Source: JAGQPD01 sp020426865 (lineage in GTDB: Bacteria; Planctomycetota; Planctomycetia; Pirellulales; Pirellulaceae). From it: a stretch of DNA of 64,000 nucleotides. The notes beneath the pieces are model-generated. The model was not told the origin of the DNA and ran no database searches. It worked only from the letters and a program-made list of their open reading frames with translations. A program made the translations under genes and the position numbers. Position 1 is the stretch's first letter. Each line of letters starts with the position of its first letter. The stretch spans positions 1 through 64,000 of the forward strand of contig JAWKTN010000008.1 in assembly GCA_041399065.1 (NCBI GenBank). Direction: 5' to 3'. Below are positions 37,436 to 46,326 of the stretch, piece by piece.

Positions 37436-40400
37436 CGAGATTGTGCGTCAACGGCATTGACTTGACCATCCTCGCCGAGCTCCCGGACGAACTCGCGGTA
37501 TTCACGATCGTTCTCAAAGACGTTCAGCGGTAGCAGGTGGAGTTGCTGCCGTTGGGCTGGGGTTGCGAATGACGGACCTTCGTAGGCCAGTCGCAAGGAG
37601 TCGACGGCCTGGTGGCGGCAATGGGTACGAAGCGCTTGCCATTGGGCAAGCCGCTGTGGGGCGATGTTCGTTGCGGAGTTGAGTACGACGTTGCGTTGTT
37701 GATCGATTGCCTGTGCGGCTTGGGCGTAGAAGATGGCAAAGTCCAGCTCAATTCCGGCTGGGCGGGACTCGACCTGCGGGATGCTATCGACGTCATGCAG
37801 GGCTTCATCAATCTGCTGGGCATCGAGCAACGTGCGGCTGCGTGCGATAACGGTTGGGGCGATATCACCATCAGCCAGTTGCAGCGCGCTGTCCCAGTCT
37901 GCAACTGACTTGTCGAAATCGCCAAGCTGCCGATAGACGCCGGCTCGGGACCAATACAAACCATATAGTGTTGCGCGGTCGACGTTCCGGGAGTCGGGTG
38001 CGGCAACTTGCGAGATTGCCGTGGTCAGCAACTTTTCGGATTCGAGGATTTCGCCTTTTGCGAGTTTCTCCGTTGCGAGATTCCAGAGATTGGTCACGGA
38101 AGTTGGAGAGGGTGCTGCGGCAACGTTGGTATCCGCCGAGCTGAGCTGTCGGTCTGCGAGCTGAGAGTCCGTGGACTGGAGACGTCGTTCCAACACGAGA
38201 ATGCGTGCTTCGATATGTTCGCGAAACACGGGATCGGGTGCGACCCGTTGTGCAAATCGAAAGTGCCCGATCGCCACGGCAATGTCGTTGTGCTGTTCGG
38301 CGAAGTCAGCTTGAGACACGGCAATGGCCGCGGCGACAACGCAAGCATCTCTGGAGGGAAAATCTGTTGTCAGCGCCTGCTCGATTCGTGTGCGGGCCAT
38401 CAGGTATTCATGGCTTGCGAGTTCGCGATCGTTGTGGTGCTTCGCTGATTCGCCAAGTTGAAAATGTGCGTTGGCCAGCGACGTTACGGCTTGTTGTATC
38501 TCCGGATTGTCAACACGTGACGATAGCCATGGCCGCAGGTGGCTGGTCAGTTTCTCGACCTCCCGTTCCGCCAGGACTCGCTCAGCTGCGGATTCCGTGA
38601 AGCAGATACCAGCGACATCGTCTGCGTAGATGGAAAGGACGTTCAAGAGATCGTCACCAGATGCAATGACTTCCGGCCACAGCGTGATGGCTTGTCGGTG
38701 GAATTCGCGAGCTTGTCGCCGGTTTCCCTCGGCGGACGCGATTCGCGCCAGGTCGCCGTAGCTGCGGGCACGCAAGCGACGCATCCGAGTGACGTGCTCG
38801 TAACGTGAAAGCTCGACAATCTTCAGCACTTCCTGCAACAGTGAATCGGCGGTTGGCGAGTCAGGGATGTCCGCTGGCGATTGTGCGGGCCGCAGTCGCA
38901 ATGCACTGCTCCAGCGGAACAGGCAGAAGGCAAGCGAATAGGCAAACTCCTCGTCGTTCGGGTGAGCTTGATGGAGTTCGTCGAGTACCGTGCGCGCCGA
39001 CTCGAAGTCGGCAATGGCCCCTTCGTAGTCTTCCTGATAGTGCTGTACCTGTCCGGAATAGACCAAGAGCATGGTCTGAAACAGACGCATCTGATCGTCG
39101 GTCGGTTCGCTCTCGCGGGAGATTTGTCGATAGTGGTCGAGCATCTGCTGCAGCAGGTCGTCGCGAAGTGCCCGGGTCGTGGCCGAGTCGGTTTCGCGCG
39201 ACGCCTGCCAGGTTCGTTGCAGCATCGCCAAGAGCGTTTCGTGTCCTTGGTTGAAGGTTTCCAGCGCAATGGTACGCTGATGGACGGCTTCACGGCGATT
39301 GGCCTCCGTACGCGCCATTTCCTTTCTCAGGACAGCGTTGTGCGACGCAATTCCCGCAATCGTGGCAAGCACCAGAATGATCAATGCTAGAATGGCGGAC
39401 ATGCCAGCGGGACGACGTCGCCCCCACTTGATCGTCCGTTCCAGATGACTAGACGGACGGGCGTGCACCGGTTCGTGTCGAAGGAATCGCTGCAGATCGT
39501 CGTGCAGTTGCTGGGCCGACGCGTACCGCTCGTGTGGCTGTTTGCGCAAGCACTTCAGGCAAATGGTTTCCAAGTCGCGAGGCAGGCTGGCGACAATCCT
39601 TCGAGGAGGCACCGGATCATCGCGACGAATCATGTCGAGCGTTTCGATCGTGGTGGAACCGAGAAACGGTGCATGTCCCACCAGGGATTCGTAAAGGATC
39701 ACTCCCAGCTGATAAATGTCGACCGTTGATGCCGTGGACAGGGGGCCGAATGTTGTCTGCTCGGGCGCCATGTAGGCCGGCGTGCCGAGGACCGAACCTG
39801 TGACAGTCAGGGCGTCATCGCGGTCGGCAGCCCATTGTTTTGCCAGACCAAAGTCGGTGATCTTGATTGTGGCATGTTGCAGGTTGGCAGGTGGCCGGTG
39901 CTGGTGCGGCGTGAATTCGTCGGCAGGGGGCTGGTCGGCATGAATCGGGGCATGAATTCCGCGGCCCTGGACATCGAGCATCACATTGGCAGGTTTCAGG
40001 TCGCGGTGAGCGATCTTCTGTTGATGAGCAAAATCGATGGTCGACGCCAACGTGCTGACGAGTTCGGCGGCCGCCTGAGGCGAAAGCGTCGCCCGTGCAA
40101 GATAGTCCTTCAGTGTGCCACCGGCCACGTACTCGTAGACACAATAGCGATGGCCAGCATGCTCACCGGCCGAAAGCAATTGCACGATATGGGGATATTT
40201 CAATCGGGCGGCGACTTGGATCTCCGCTTCAAAACGTTCGCGTGCCTGCGGATCGTGATGCAACGATTGATGGAGGAACTTGATGGCCACAAACCGGTGC
40301 GGGTCGAGCTCGCGGGCCAGGTAAACAACGCCCATGCCACCGGCACCCAGTCGTTCGAGCAGTTGATAGCCGGGGATGGTCGGCAATTCTGCGGCTAAGG

Positions 40401-40872
40401 AGGAGTCTGCCTTACTGTATTGCTGGTCGGCATCTGCTCGATGTGTTGATGCCGCTTCGTTTTGGATGCGTTGATCAAGCGCTGGCAGAAGGGACGACAA
40501 TTGCTGTGTCAGATGTGGAAACCGTTGGAGATAGCTTTCGTGGCCGGGTGCATCTCCCCACAATTGGCGAACCCAATACTCTTCGCCCACGAGATCGATC
40601 AGTGGAGCGCAATCGGAATTCGCCAGTTGCGGCAAGAGGCTGAGATATTGTTCTACGGTGCGGGGGGGACTCGTTGGGTTGTGCTGCCTCCATTGGTATT
40701 CGAGATCGACCTTCACTAATTCGGCGATGGTTTCGATTTCGGCAGTCTGAGCCGCGAAATTGTGAATCAACGGCGATTCGCCCCGTTGCCAGGAGAGCTC
40801 GAATTGCTCGAGCAACTCATCCGGATCGGGAAAGGGGCGTGGCGACGAAGTGGCGTTGCGTGGTAGGTTCAT
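37432..40872 (-). CDS. Ser/Thr protein kinase with C-terminal TPR-like region
   Basis: Protein of 1146 residues. An N-terminal acidic region (1-165) precedes the kinase domain: Gly loop GAGGMGVVY at 176-184, K198 in VAIKFL, HRDLKPAN from 289, DFG at 340-342 and APE at 369-371. About 30 extra residues rich in His and Pro lie between HRD and DFG. A membrane segment (AILALIILVLATIAGIAS, about 500) makes it a membrane kinase. The rest is helical, with repeat-like TPR signatures, as in many planctomycete kinases. ATG 40872 is chosen; the longer frame overlaps the upstream region of hemB. It is divergent from hemB (83 bp) and overlaps the stop of the giant gene by 4 bp. Confidence 0.9.
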   Translation of the reverse strand: MNLPRNATSSPRPFPDPDELLEQFELSWQRGESPLIHNFAAQTAEIETIAELVKVDLEYQWRQHNPTSPPRTVEQYLSLLPQLANSDCAPLIDLVGEEYWVRQLWGDAPGHESYLQRFPHLTQQLSSLLPALDQRIQNEAASTHRADADQQYSKADSSLAAELPTIPGYQLLERLGAGGMGVVYLARELDPHRFVAIKFLHQSLHHDPQARERFEAEIQVAARLKYPHIVQLLSAGEHAGHRYCVYEYVAGGTLKDYLARATLSPQAAAELVSTLASTIDFAHQQKIAHRDLKPANVMLDVQGRGIHAPIHADQPPADEFTPHQHRPPANLQHATIKITDFGLAKQWAADRDDALTVTGSVLGTPAYMAPEQTTFGPLSTASTVDIYQLGVILYESLVGHAPFLGSTTIETLDMIRRDDPVPPRRIVASLPRDLETICLKCLRKQPHERYASAQQLHDDLQRFLRHEPVHARPSSHLERTIKWGRRRPAGMSAILALIILVLATIAGIASHNAVLRKEMARTEANRREAVHQRTIALETFNQGHETLLAMLQRTWQASRETDSATTRALRDDLLQQMLDHYRQISRESEPTDDQMRLFQTMLLVYSGQVQHYQEDYEGAIADFESARTVLDELHQAHPNDEEFAYSLAFCLFRWSSALRLRPAQSPADIPDSPTADSLLQEVLKIVELSRYEHVTRMRRLRARSYGDLARIASAEGNRRQAREFHRQAITLWPEVIASGDDLLNVLSIYADDVAGICFTESAAERVLAEREVEKLTSHLRPWLSSRVDNPEIQQAVTSLANAHFQLGESAKHHNDRELASHEYLMARTRIEQALTTDFPSRDACVVAAAIAVSQADFAEQHNDIAVAIGHFRFAQRVAPDPVFREHIEARILVLERRLQSTDSQLADRQLSSADTNVAAAPSPTSVTNLWNLATEKLAKGEILESEKLLTTAISQVAAPDSRNVDRATLYGLYWSRAGVYRQLGDFDKSVADWDSALQLADGDIAPTVIARSRTLLDAQQIDEALHDVDSIPQVESRPAGIELDFAIFYAQAAQAIDQQRNVVLNSATNIAPQRLAQWQALRTHCRHQAVDSLRLAYEGPSFATPAQRQQLHLLPLNVFENDREYREFVRELGEDGQVNAVDAQSR

Positions 40873-40955
40873 GACACCGTTGGCCGGCACGGCCGGCGGA
40901 GGTTGTTTGTCCAGGACCAGTATAAAAACACGACTACGTCGATTATAAAATAGGC

Positions 40956-41960
40956 ATGAACGAATTTCCCCAATTTCCTTCAATTCGAATGCGACGGTTG
41001 CGGCAGTCGGTAGGGATCCGTCGTCTGGTGCAATCGACGCATCTTGCGGCGTCACAGTTGATTTATCCTATTTTTGTGCGCGATGGGCAGGGGGAAAGAC
41101 GCCCGATTGGGTCGATGCCCGGCAATGATCAATGGCCGCTGGAGCAATTGGAACGACCGCTGCAAATGGCCCGGGACGCCGGGGTTGGCGGTGTGATTCT
41201 GTTTGGCATCCCGGCCACCAAGGACGAAGTGGGGAGCGACGCCTGCGACGATGGCGGGATCGTGCAACGCGCCGTGCGCGAAGCGAAACGGCAGTGCCCC
41301 GAATTGACTGTCATCACGGATGTTTGTTTCTGCGAGTACACAAGTCACGGACATTGCGGCGAGTTGACCGAGCGTAACGGCGTCGTACAGGTTGATAACG
41401 ATCGGACGTTGGAGCGGCTGGCAACGCAGGCGATCACCCACGCTCGAGCTGGTGCCGACATGGTGGCACCAAGCGGAATGATGGACGGCATGGTCGGGGC
41501 CATTCGTCGCGGTCTGGATGGCGCTGGTTTTTCGCATTTGCCAATCATGAGTTATGCAGCGAAGTATGCGAGTGCCTACTACGGACCGTTTCGTGAAGCG
41601 GCCGAAAGTGCCCCACAGTTTGGCGATCGCCGGGGCTATCAAATGGATCCGGCGACCGACATCGGGCAGGCATTGCGCGAGGTTGCGTTGGATTTGCAGG
41701 AGGGTGCGGATATCGTAATGGTCAAGCCGGCACTGGCGTACTTGGATGTGATTCATGCGGTATCGCAACAATACCCAGGCGTGCCCGTTGCTGCTTACAA
41801 CGTGTCCGGGGAATACTCGATGGTCAAGGCGGCGGCGGCAAACGGCTGGATCGATGAGCGGAGCGTGGTCTTGGAGTCGCTCACTGCTATGCGTCGTGCC
41901 GGTGCGAGTATCATCCTCACCTATTGGGCACTTGATGTTGCCCAATGGCTGGCGCAATAG
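40956..41960 (+). CDS. hemB: Delta-aminolevulinic acid dehydratase (porphobilinogen synthase)
   Basis: Protein of 334 residues, the usual length, condensing two 5-aminolevulinate to porphobilinogen in tetrapyrrole synthesis. The metal-binding loop DVCFCEYTSHGHCG is near residue 120 with Cys ligands of the zinc type. The active-site lysines are visible in MSYAAKYASAYYGPF and IVMVKPALAYLD. Start ATG 40956; two TATAAA-like sequences (40921 and 40944) precede it in the short divergent space with the kinase gene. hemL, the preceding pathway step, lies 1.2 kb downstream. Confidence 0.96.
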   Translation: MNEFPQFPSIRMRRLRQSVGIRRLVQSTHLAASQLIYPIFVRDGQGERRPIGSMPGNDQWPLEQLERPLQMARDAGVGGVILFGIPATKDEVGSDACDDGGIVQRAVREAKRQCPELTVITDVCFCEYTSHGHCGELTERNGVVQVDNDRTLERLATQAITHARAGADMVAPSGMMDGMVGAIRRGLDGAGFSHLPIMSYAAKYASAYYGPFREAAESAPQFGDRRGYQMDPATDIGQALREVALDLQEGADIVMVKPALAYLDVIHAVSQQYPGVPVAAYNVSGEYSMVKAAAANGWIDERSVVLESLTAMRRAGASIILTYWALDVAQWLAQ

Positions 41961-42047
41961 CCTTTCATTTCCGCCAACTTCTCACGCGGGAACGGACCAT
42001 TGAGATGTGCGGGGCCGGGCTATTCCGCGGTTTCTGAGGTCAATTTT

Positions 42048-42059
42048 CACAAATTTGTG
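42048..42059. promoter_or_regulatory. Perfect 12-bp palindrome, possible operator
   Basis: CACAAATTTGTG is a perfect inverted repeat 116 bp before the ATG of the Gly-rich protein and 88 bp after hemB. It could be a regulator binding site. The surrounding 214-bp gap shows no other clear feature. Confidence 0.3.
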
Positions 42060-42174
42060 TCCCCAAATCTGCCGCCACCGGGATGAACCAAGGGCCCGCC
42101 TCCGCGGTCCGTTCACTCTTCGTTTCGTTGTAGCTCGTTTCGGAGACGTTGTTGTTCTACCACAGGAGTCTGAC

Positions 42175-43056
42175 ATGTATTTCCTGCGAACTCGTATTTT
42201 CGTATTGAGCTTAGTGCTCACTTCGACCGTATGCGGACTGGCGACCGGGGCATTGGATTCTGCGGCGTTTTCTTCGTTAGGTGTGTTAGACCTTTCGGCC
42301 GGAGCGTACACGATTGACACAACGACGGGGCTTCTTACTGATGACGCGACCGGGGCGACCTTGTTCACCGGCGTGCCATTCAACCAATCCATTTCCTCGG
42401 ACGCTCCCTTTTACGGTTGGAATCCGGAGCTCACAGTTTTCACGTTCGATCGGATCATGATTGGGGCGACGGCGAGCGTCCGAGCACACGGCGAAAATCC
42501 ATTGGTGTTGCTTTCCAAGTCGGAGGCGCGGATTGACGGCGATATTGATGCCAGTGGCGAAAACGGCGATCGAGGCATTGGGAATCTTGTCACACCGGGA
42601 GGGACCGGCCTGGGAGGTCGGGGAGGTCCGGGGGGCGGCAAGGGTGGCGACGGAGCGGACGACGCGCCTCCCGGGCGAGGATATGACGGTGAAGGCCCTG
42701 GTTACGGGTTCGGCGGATTTGGGGGGACCGGTACACGTGGCAACGGAGCTGGCTTTGGCGGATTCGGCGGGGGTGGATTTGGGGGCACCGTTACGAACAG
42801 CAGTTACGGCGACCTAAAGCAATTCCTTCAAGGTGGAAGCGGTGGCGGAGGTGCAGGCCGCGACCTCTTCTTAATAACGAAAGGCCCGGGCGGCGGTGGC
42901 GGTGGCGGCGGCGTCGAAATTGGCGCCGCGACTTCGTTGACGCATACCAGTCGCTCTCGTGTCTTACAACAACACGTGTTCAACGCAGCGTTGAAGCACT
43001 TGATTGTTGCCACGGAGTGCTACCTGTGTCAAACGCCAATTCGATTGATTGGCTGA
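42175..43056 (+). CDS. Gly-rich secreted protein, probably C-terminally truncated
   Basis: Protein of 293 residues. ATG 42175 follows CAGGAGT. It has a signal peptide (MYFLRTRIFVLSLVLTSTVC, then GLATGA) and a beta-rich domain up to about 140. Then a Gly-rich stretch (about 140-255) with GGTGLGGRGGPGGGKGG and GFGGFGGGGFGG, as in planctomycete secreted proteins that continue with VEIGA... repeats and end in PEP-CTERM. Here the text changes abruptly after VEIGAATSLT to an unrelated Lys/Cys-containing tail without sorting signal, so an end has probably been lost by deletion or rearrangement. It lies between hemB and hemL without functional link that I can see. Confidence 0.65.
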   Translation: MYFLRTRIFVLSLVLTSTVCGLATGALDSAAFSSLGVLDLSAGAYTIDTTTGLLTDDATGATLFTGVPFNQSISSDAPFYGWNPELTVFTFDRIMIGATASVRAHGENPLVLLSKSEARIDGDIDASGENGDRGIGNLVTPGGTGLGGRGGPGGGKGGDGADDAPPGRGYDGEGPGYGFGGFGGTGTRGNGAGFGGFGGGGFGGTVTNSSYGDLKQFLQGGSGGGGAGRDLFLITKGPGGGGGGGGVEIGAATSLTHTSRSRVLQQHVFNAALKHLIVATECYLCQTPIRLIG

Positions 43057-43172
43057 AGGTCGCGGGCTTTGCTATCACGCCCGGGGCGGCTACGATATAC
43101 AGGCTTCAGTGCTGACCGCACGTTTTGTTTTCAGCCCAGCTTGTTGTCTTCGTGGCTCTGAAAGATGTCGAT

Positions 43173-44459
43173 ATGTCCCGTGATTTGAGTAGCAAGATTT
43201 TTGCCCAGGCACAGCAGTTGATCCCGGGCGGCGTAAATAGTCCCGCACGGGCGTTTGGCGCCGTGGGTGGCGAACCGATTGTCATGGCGCGCGGTGACGG
43301 CGCGTATCTCTATGATGTCGATGGCAATCGCTACATCGACTACATCGGGTCCTGGGGGCCGATGATCTTGGGACACTGTCATCCGCAAGTCGTCCAAGCT
43401 GTGAAGGGAGCGGTTGAACAGGGAATGAGTTATGGCGCGCCGACAGAAGCAGAAAACGTGTTGGCCGGATTGATCATTGAGGCCGTTCCCTCGGTGCAAA
43501 AGGTTCGCCTCGTCAATTCCGGGACGGAAGCGACAATGAGCGCGATACGACTGGCGCGCGGTTTTACAGGGCGGGACATCATCGTAAAATTCGCCGGCAA
43601 CTATCACGGTCACGTTGACAGTTTATTGGTCGCCGCCGGCAGTTCGGCGGCGACGCTAGCCGTGCCCAATTCGCCAGGTGTTACGGCCGGAACATCCCAG
43701 GATACGCTGGTCCTGAAATACAATGACGTCGCTGGTGCGCGTGAAGCGTTTGCTCGGTTGGGTGACCGCATCGCTGGCGTGATTCTCGAGCCGATCGTCG
43801 GCAATATGGGATGCGTCGTCGGCAGTGACGAGTTCTTGGCGACGTTGAGAGACGTGACGACTCGATCTGGGGCGCTTCTAATCTTCGATGAAGTGATGAC
43901 CGGTTTCCGAGTCGCCTATGGCGGCGCGCAGTCCTTGGTGGGAATCACGCCCGATCTGACAACGCTGGGAAAAATTGTTGGCGGTGGAATGCCCATTGGC
44001 GCTTACGGCGGTAGGGCCGATATCATGGACCACGTGTTGCCAGCCGGAAAAGTTTTTCAGGCCGGTACACTTAGCGGCAACCCTGTCGCCACCGCCGCAG
44101 GGATCGCGACGCTTACTCAGTTGCGAGATCATTCCCCCTATGTTCGACTGGAAGCCCTTTCGTCGCGTCTGGAAAACGGTCTCCGCGATGCGGCAACGCA
44201 ACATCTGATTCCTCATACCATCACGCGCGTCGGAAGTATGATGACGTTTTTTTTCCATCCCGGTCCGATCGCCAGTTGGGACGACGCGGGCCACTGCGAC
44301 ACGAAGGCCTTTGCCAAACTCTTCTGGAACATGATCGATCGCGGTGTCTACCTGCCTTGCAGCCAATTCGAGGCGTTATTCGTTTCCGCCGCACACAACG
44401 AAAGCGATATAGATATGACAGTCGCCGCGGCCGAGCGAGCGTTTCGCCTGGCGGAATGA
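43173..44459 (+). CDS. hemL: Glutamate-1-semialdehyde 2,1-aminomutase
   Basis: Protein of 428 residues, a PLP enzyme converting glutamate-1-semialdehyde to 5-aminolevulinate in the C5 pathway. Family motifs: SKIFAQAQQLIPGGVNSPARAF at the start, NSGTEATMSAIRLARG, FAGNYHGH, IFDEVMTGFRVA and the PLP lysine in LGKIVGGGMPIGAYGG. ATG 43173 (MSRDLSS) is used; the TTG at 43125 adds 16 unrelated residues. Together with hemB upstream it covers two consecutive steps of haem synthesis. Confidence 0.96.
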   Translation: MSRDLSSKIFAQAQQLIPGGVNSPARAFGAVGGEPIVMARGDGAYLYDVDGNRYIDYIGSWGPMILGHCHPQVVQAVKGAVEQGMSYGAPTEAENVLAGLIIEAVPSVQKVRLVNSGTEATMSAIRLARGFTGRDIIVKFAGNYHGHVDSLLVAAGSSAATLAVPNSPGVTAGTSQDTLVLKYNDVAGAREAFARLGDRIAGVILEPIVGNMGCVVGSDEFLATLRDVTTRSGALLIFDEVMTGFRVAYGGAQSLVGITPDLTTLGKIVGGGMPIGAYGGRADIMDHVLPAGKVFQAGTLSGNPVATAAGIATLTQLRDHSPYVRLEALSSRLENGLRDAATQHLIPHTITRVGSMMTFFFHPGPIASWDDAGHCDTKAFAKLFWNMIDRGVYLPCSQFEALFVSAAHNESDIDMTVAAAERAFRLAE

Positions 44460-44897
44460 CGAGCGGTTAACGCGCGGGCCCACGATGGAGCGCTACGACG
44501 ACGCTCGCAATCCTCCTATACGTCAGCTAGGGTTTTTCGTCACATTCTTTGCTACGGCCTTAACCCACGCGCATGCAGCAGATGATATCGAGGTGGTTGC
44601 CCGGTTACCATTTGAGCTCCCGGTTGCCATTTGAGCTCCCGGTTACCATTCGAGCTCTTTGTCGTGGTTGAGCGATTCGACAATCCTCATCCATAAGCTG
44701 TCGTTTGTGACAGCCCTCCGTGACTCGATGGCTCCGTGAGATAAGCAGTCCGCGAGCGCATAAGGCAAGCGTTCGGCAAATGCCTCAGCGATCTGTTTCG
44801 CTCCCAGGTGCCTGGCCGGCGCTCCACAGTTCATTCAGGTAGTCGCAGTCTCGCTTGGTATCCATACATGCCCAGAAGCGTTCGTGTGGGAACAAAC
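44460..44897. other. Intergenic region with triplicated 19-bp unit
   Basis: A gap between hemL and the DUF1501 gene. Three tandem 19-bp units at 44602-44658 are its main feature. A 63-residue minus-strand frame (44643-44834, MNCGAPARHLGAKQIAEAFA and onward) ends within the third unit; it has no ribosome-binding site or family and is not called as a gene. Confidence 0.5.
44602..44658. repeat. Three tandem 19-bp repeats
   Basis: The unit CGGTTACCATTTGAGCTCC occurs at 44602-44620, 44621-44639 and 44640-44658 with one to two substitutions. It contains GAGCTC, a palindrome. Downstream of hemL; no function can be assigned. Confidence 0.85.
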
Positions 44898-46304
44898 TCA
44901 ACTGACGATCTCGCGAACGACGCGGGCCGGCTCTACGCCAGTCAGACGCATGTCAAGCCCTTGGTAGCGATAGTGAAATCGTTCGTGATCGATACCCAAT
45001 TGATGCAATAGTGTCGCATGGATGTCGTGCACCGAAACGACGTTCTCCGCGGCATGATAGCCGAACTCATCGGTGGCTCCGTAGGTCATACCCGGCCGAA
45101 ATCCTCCACCGGCAAACCACATGGTGAATCCCGCGAGGTGATGATCCCGGCCGTTACCCTGAGCCATCGGTGTGCGACCGAATTCTGATCCAAATACCAC
45201 GATCGTGTCGTCAAGCATCCCGCGTTGTTTCAAGTCCAATAGCAAAGCTGCCGCGCCTCGATCGACCTCGGCCGCGGATCCGGCAATGTGTTCCTTGATC
45301 GAACCATGGTGGTCCCAGTCGCGATGATATAGCTGAATGAACCGCACGCCGCGTTCCGCCAATCGCCGCGCCAACAGGCAATTGCTCGCAAAGGTTCCGT
45401 CGCCTCCTTTCGTCCCGTACATGTCCAAAATGTGCTCGGGTTCGTTGCTGATATCCATCAGGTCGGGGACGCTGGTCTGCATGCGGAACGCCATTTCCAG
45501 CTGGCTGATCCGCGTGGCGATCTCCGGATCGGCGTCGCGCTGGAACTGCAGTGTATTGAGTTCGCGCGTAACATCGACGACGTCGCGCTGTTGATCCTCG
45601 TTGACTCCTGCCGGATTTCGAACGTACAGCACTGGGTCACCTGCGCTGCGGAATTCCACCCCTTGATATCGACTCGGCAAGAATCCCGAATGCCATTGCC
45701 GCGCTGCGATCGGCTGCTTCTGGCCGTAACGCCCGGTCGAGACCATCACGACAAATCCGGGTAACTGGTCTGTTTCGCATCCCAGTCCATACCACAACCA
45801 CGATCCCATCGCCGGACGGCCAGAGATCATCGACCCTGTGTTCATGAACGTATGGGCCGGGTCATGATTGATCGCTTCGGTATGCAGCGATCGTACAATA
45901 CAAAGATCATCGGCGCAGCGATGGGCCAACTCCGGCCAGATTTCGCTGATCTCCTGTCCCGAATCACCCCACTGCCGAAACGGGTACTGCGGTGCCAAGA
46001 CCTTCAGCTGCTGTCCCTGCAACTGCGCGATCTGTTGTCCCTCGGTTACCGACGACGGCATCGGTTGACCATTCAGTTTTTCCAACAGTGGTTTGTAATC
46101 GAACGTATCCAAGTGGCTCATCCCACCAGCCATGTACAGCCAGATGATGCGTTTGGCCCGCGGCACGATCGGTAATTCGTGCAACGTGCCCAACGGGTTG
46201 GCATGAGATCTAGGCGAGATCAGTTGCCCCAGAGCCGTGGCACCAAGGCCAATACCGCCGCGTGCGAGAAACGTCCGTCGTGCAATAGGAACCGGCAACT
46301 GCAT
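44898..46304 (-). CDS. DUF1501 family protein
   Basis: Protein of 468 residues with a Tat-type signal (ARRTFLARGGIGLGATALG). Signatures are WLYMAGGMSHLDTFDYKPLL near residue 55, SMISGRPAMGSWLWYGLG near 160 and FGSEFGRTPMAQGNGRDHH near 375. It follows the DUF1549/DUF1553 gene by 22 bp on the same strand and is surely its partner. Sequence is clearly a paralogue of the protein at 3470-4870 but not close, so the two pairs probably differ in substrate. Function unknown. Confidence 0.88.
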   Translation of the reverse strand: MQLPVPIARRTFLARGGIGLGATALGQLISPRSHANPLGTLHELPIVPRAKRIIWLYMAGGMSHLDTFDYKPLLEKLNGQPMPSSVTEGQQIAQLQGQQLKVLAPQYPFRQWGDSGQEISEIWPELAHRCADDLCIVRSLHTEAINHDPAHTFMNTGSMISGRPAMGSWLWYGLGCETDQLPGFVVMVSTGRYGQKQPIAARQWHSGFLPSRYQGVEFRSAGDPVLYVRNPAGVNEDQQRDVVDVTRELNTLQFQRDADPEIATRISQLEMAFRMQTSVPDLMDISNEPEHILDMYGTKGGDGTFASNCLLARRLAERGVRFIQLYHRDWDHHGSIKEHIAGSAAEVDRGAAALLLDLKQRGMLDDTIVVFGSEFGRTPMAQGNGRDHHLAGFTMWFAGGGFRPGMTYGATDEFGYHAAENVVSVHDIHATLLHQLGIDHERFHYRYQGLDMRLTGVEPARVVREIVS

Positions 46305-46326
46305 GGTAATTCGCCTGACAACTGGT

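Noticed and set aside
44643..44834. 63-residue minus-strand frame after hemL
   Set aside because: It ends inside the 19-bp repeats and has no ribosome-binding site or recognisable similarity; chance cannot be excluded.
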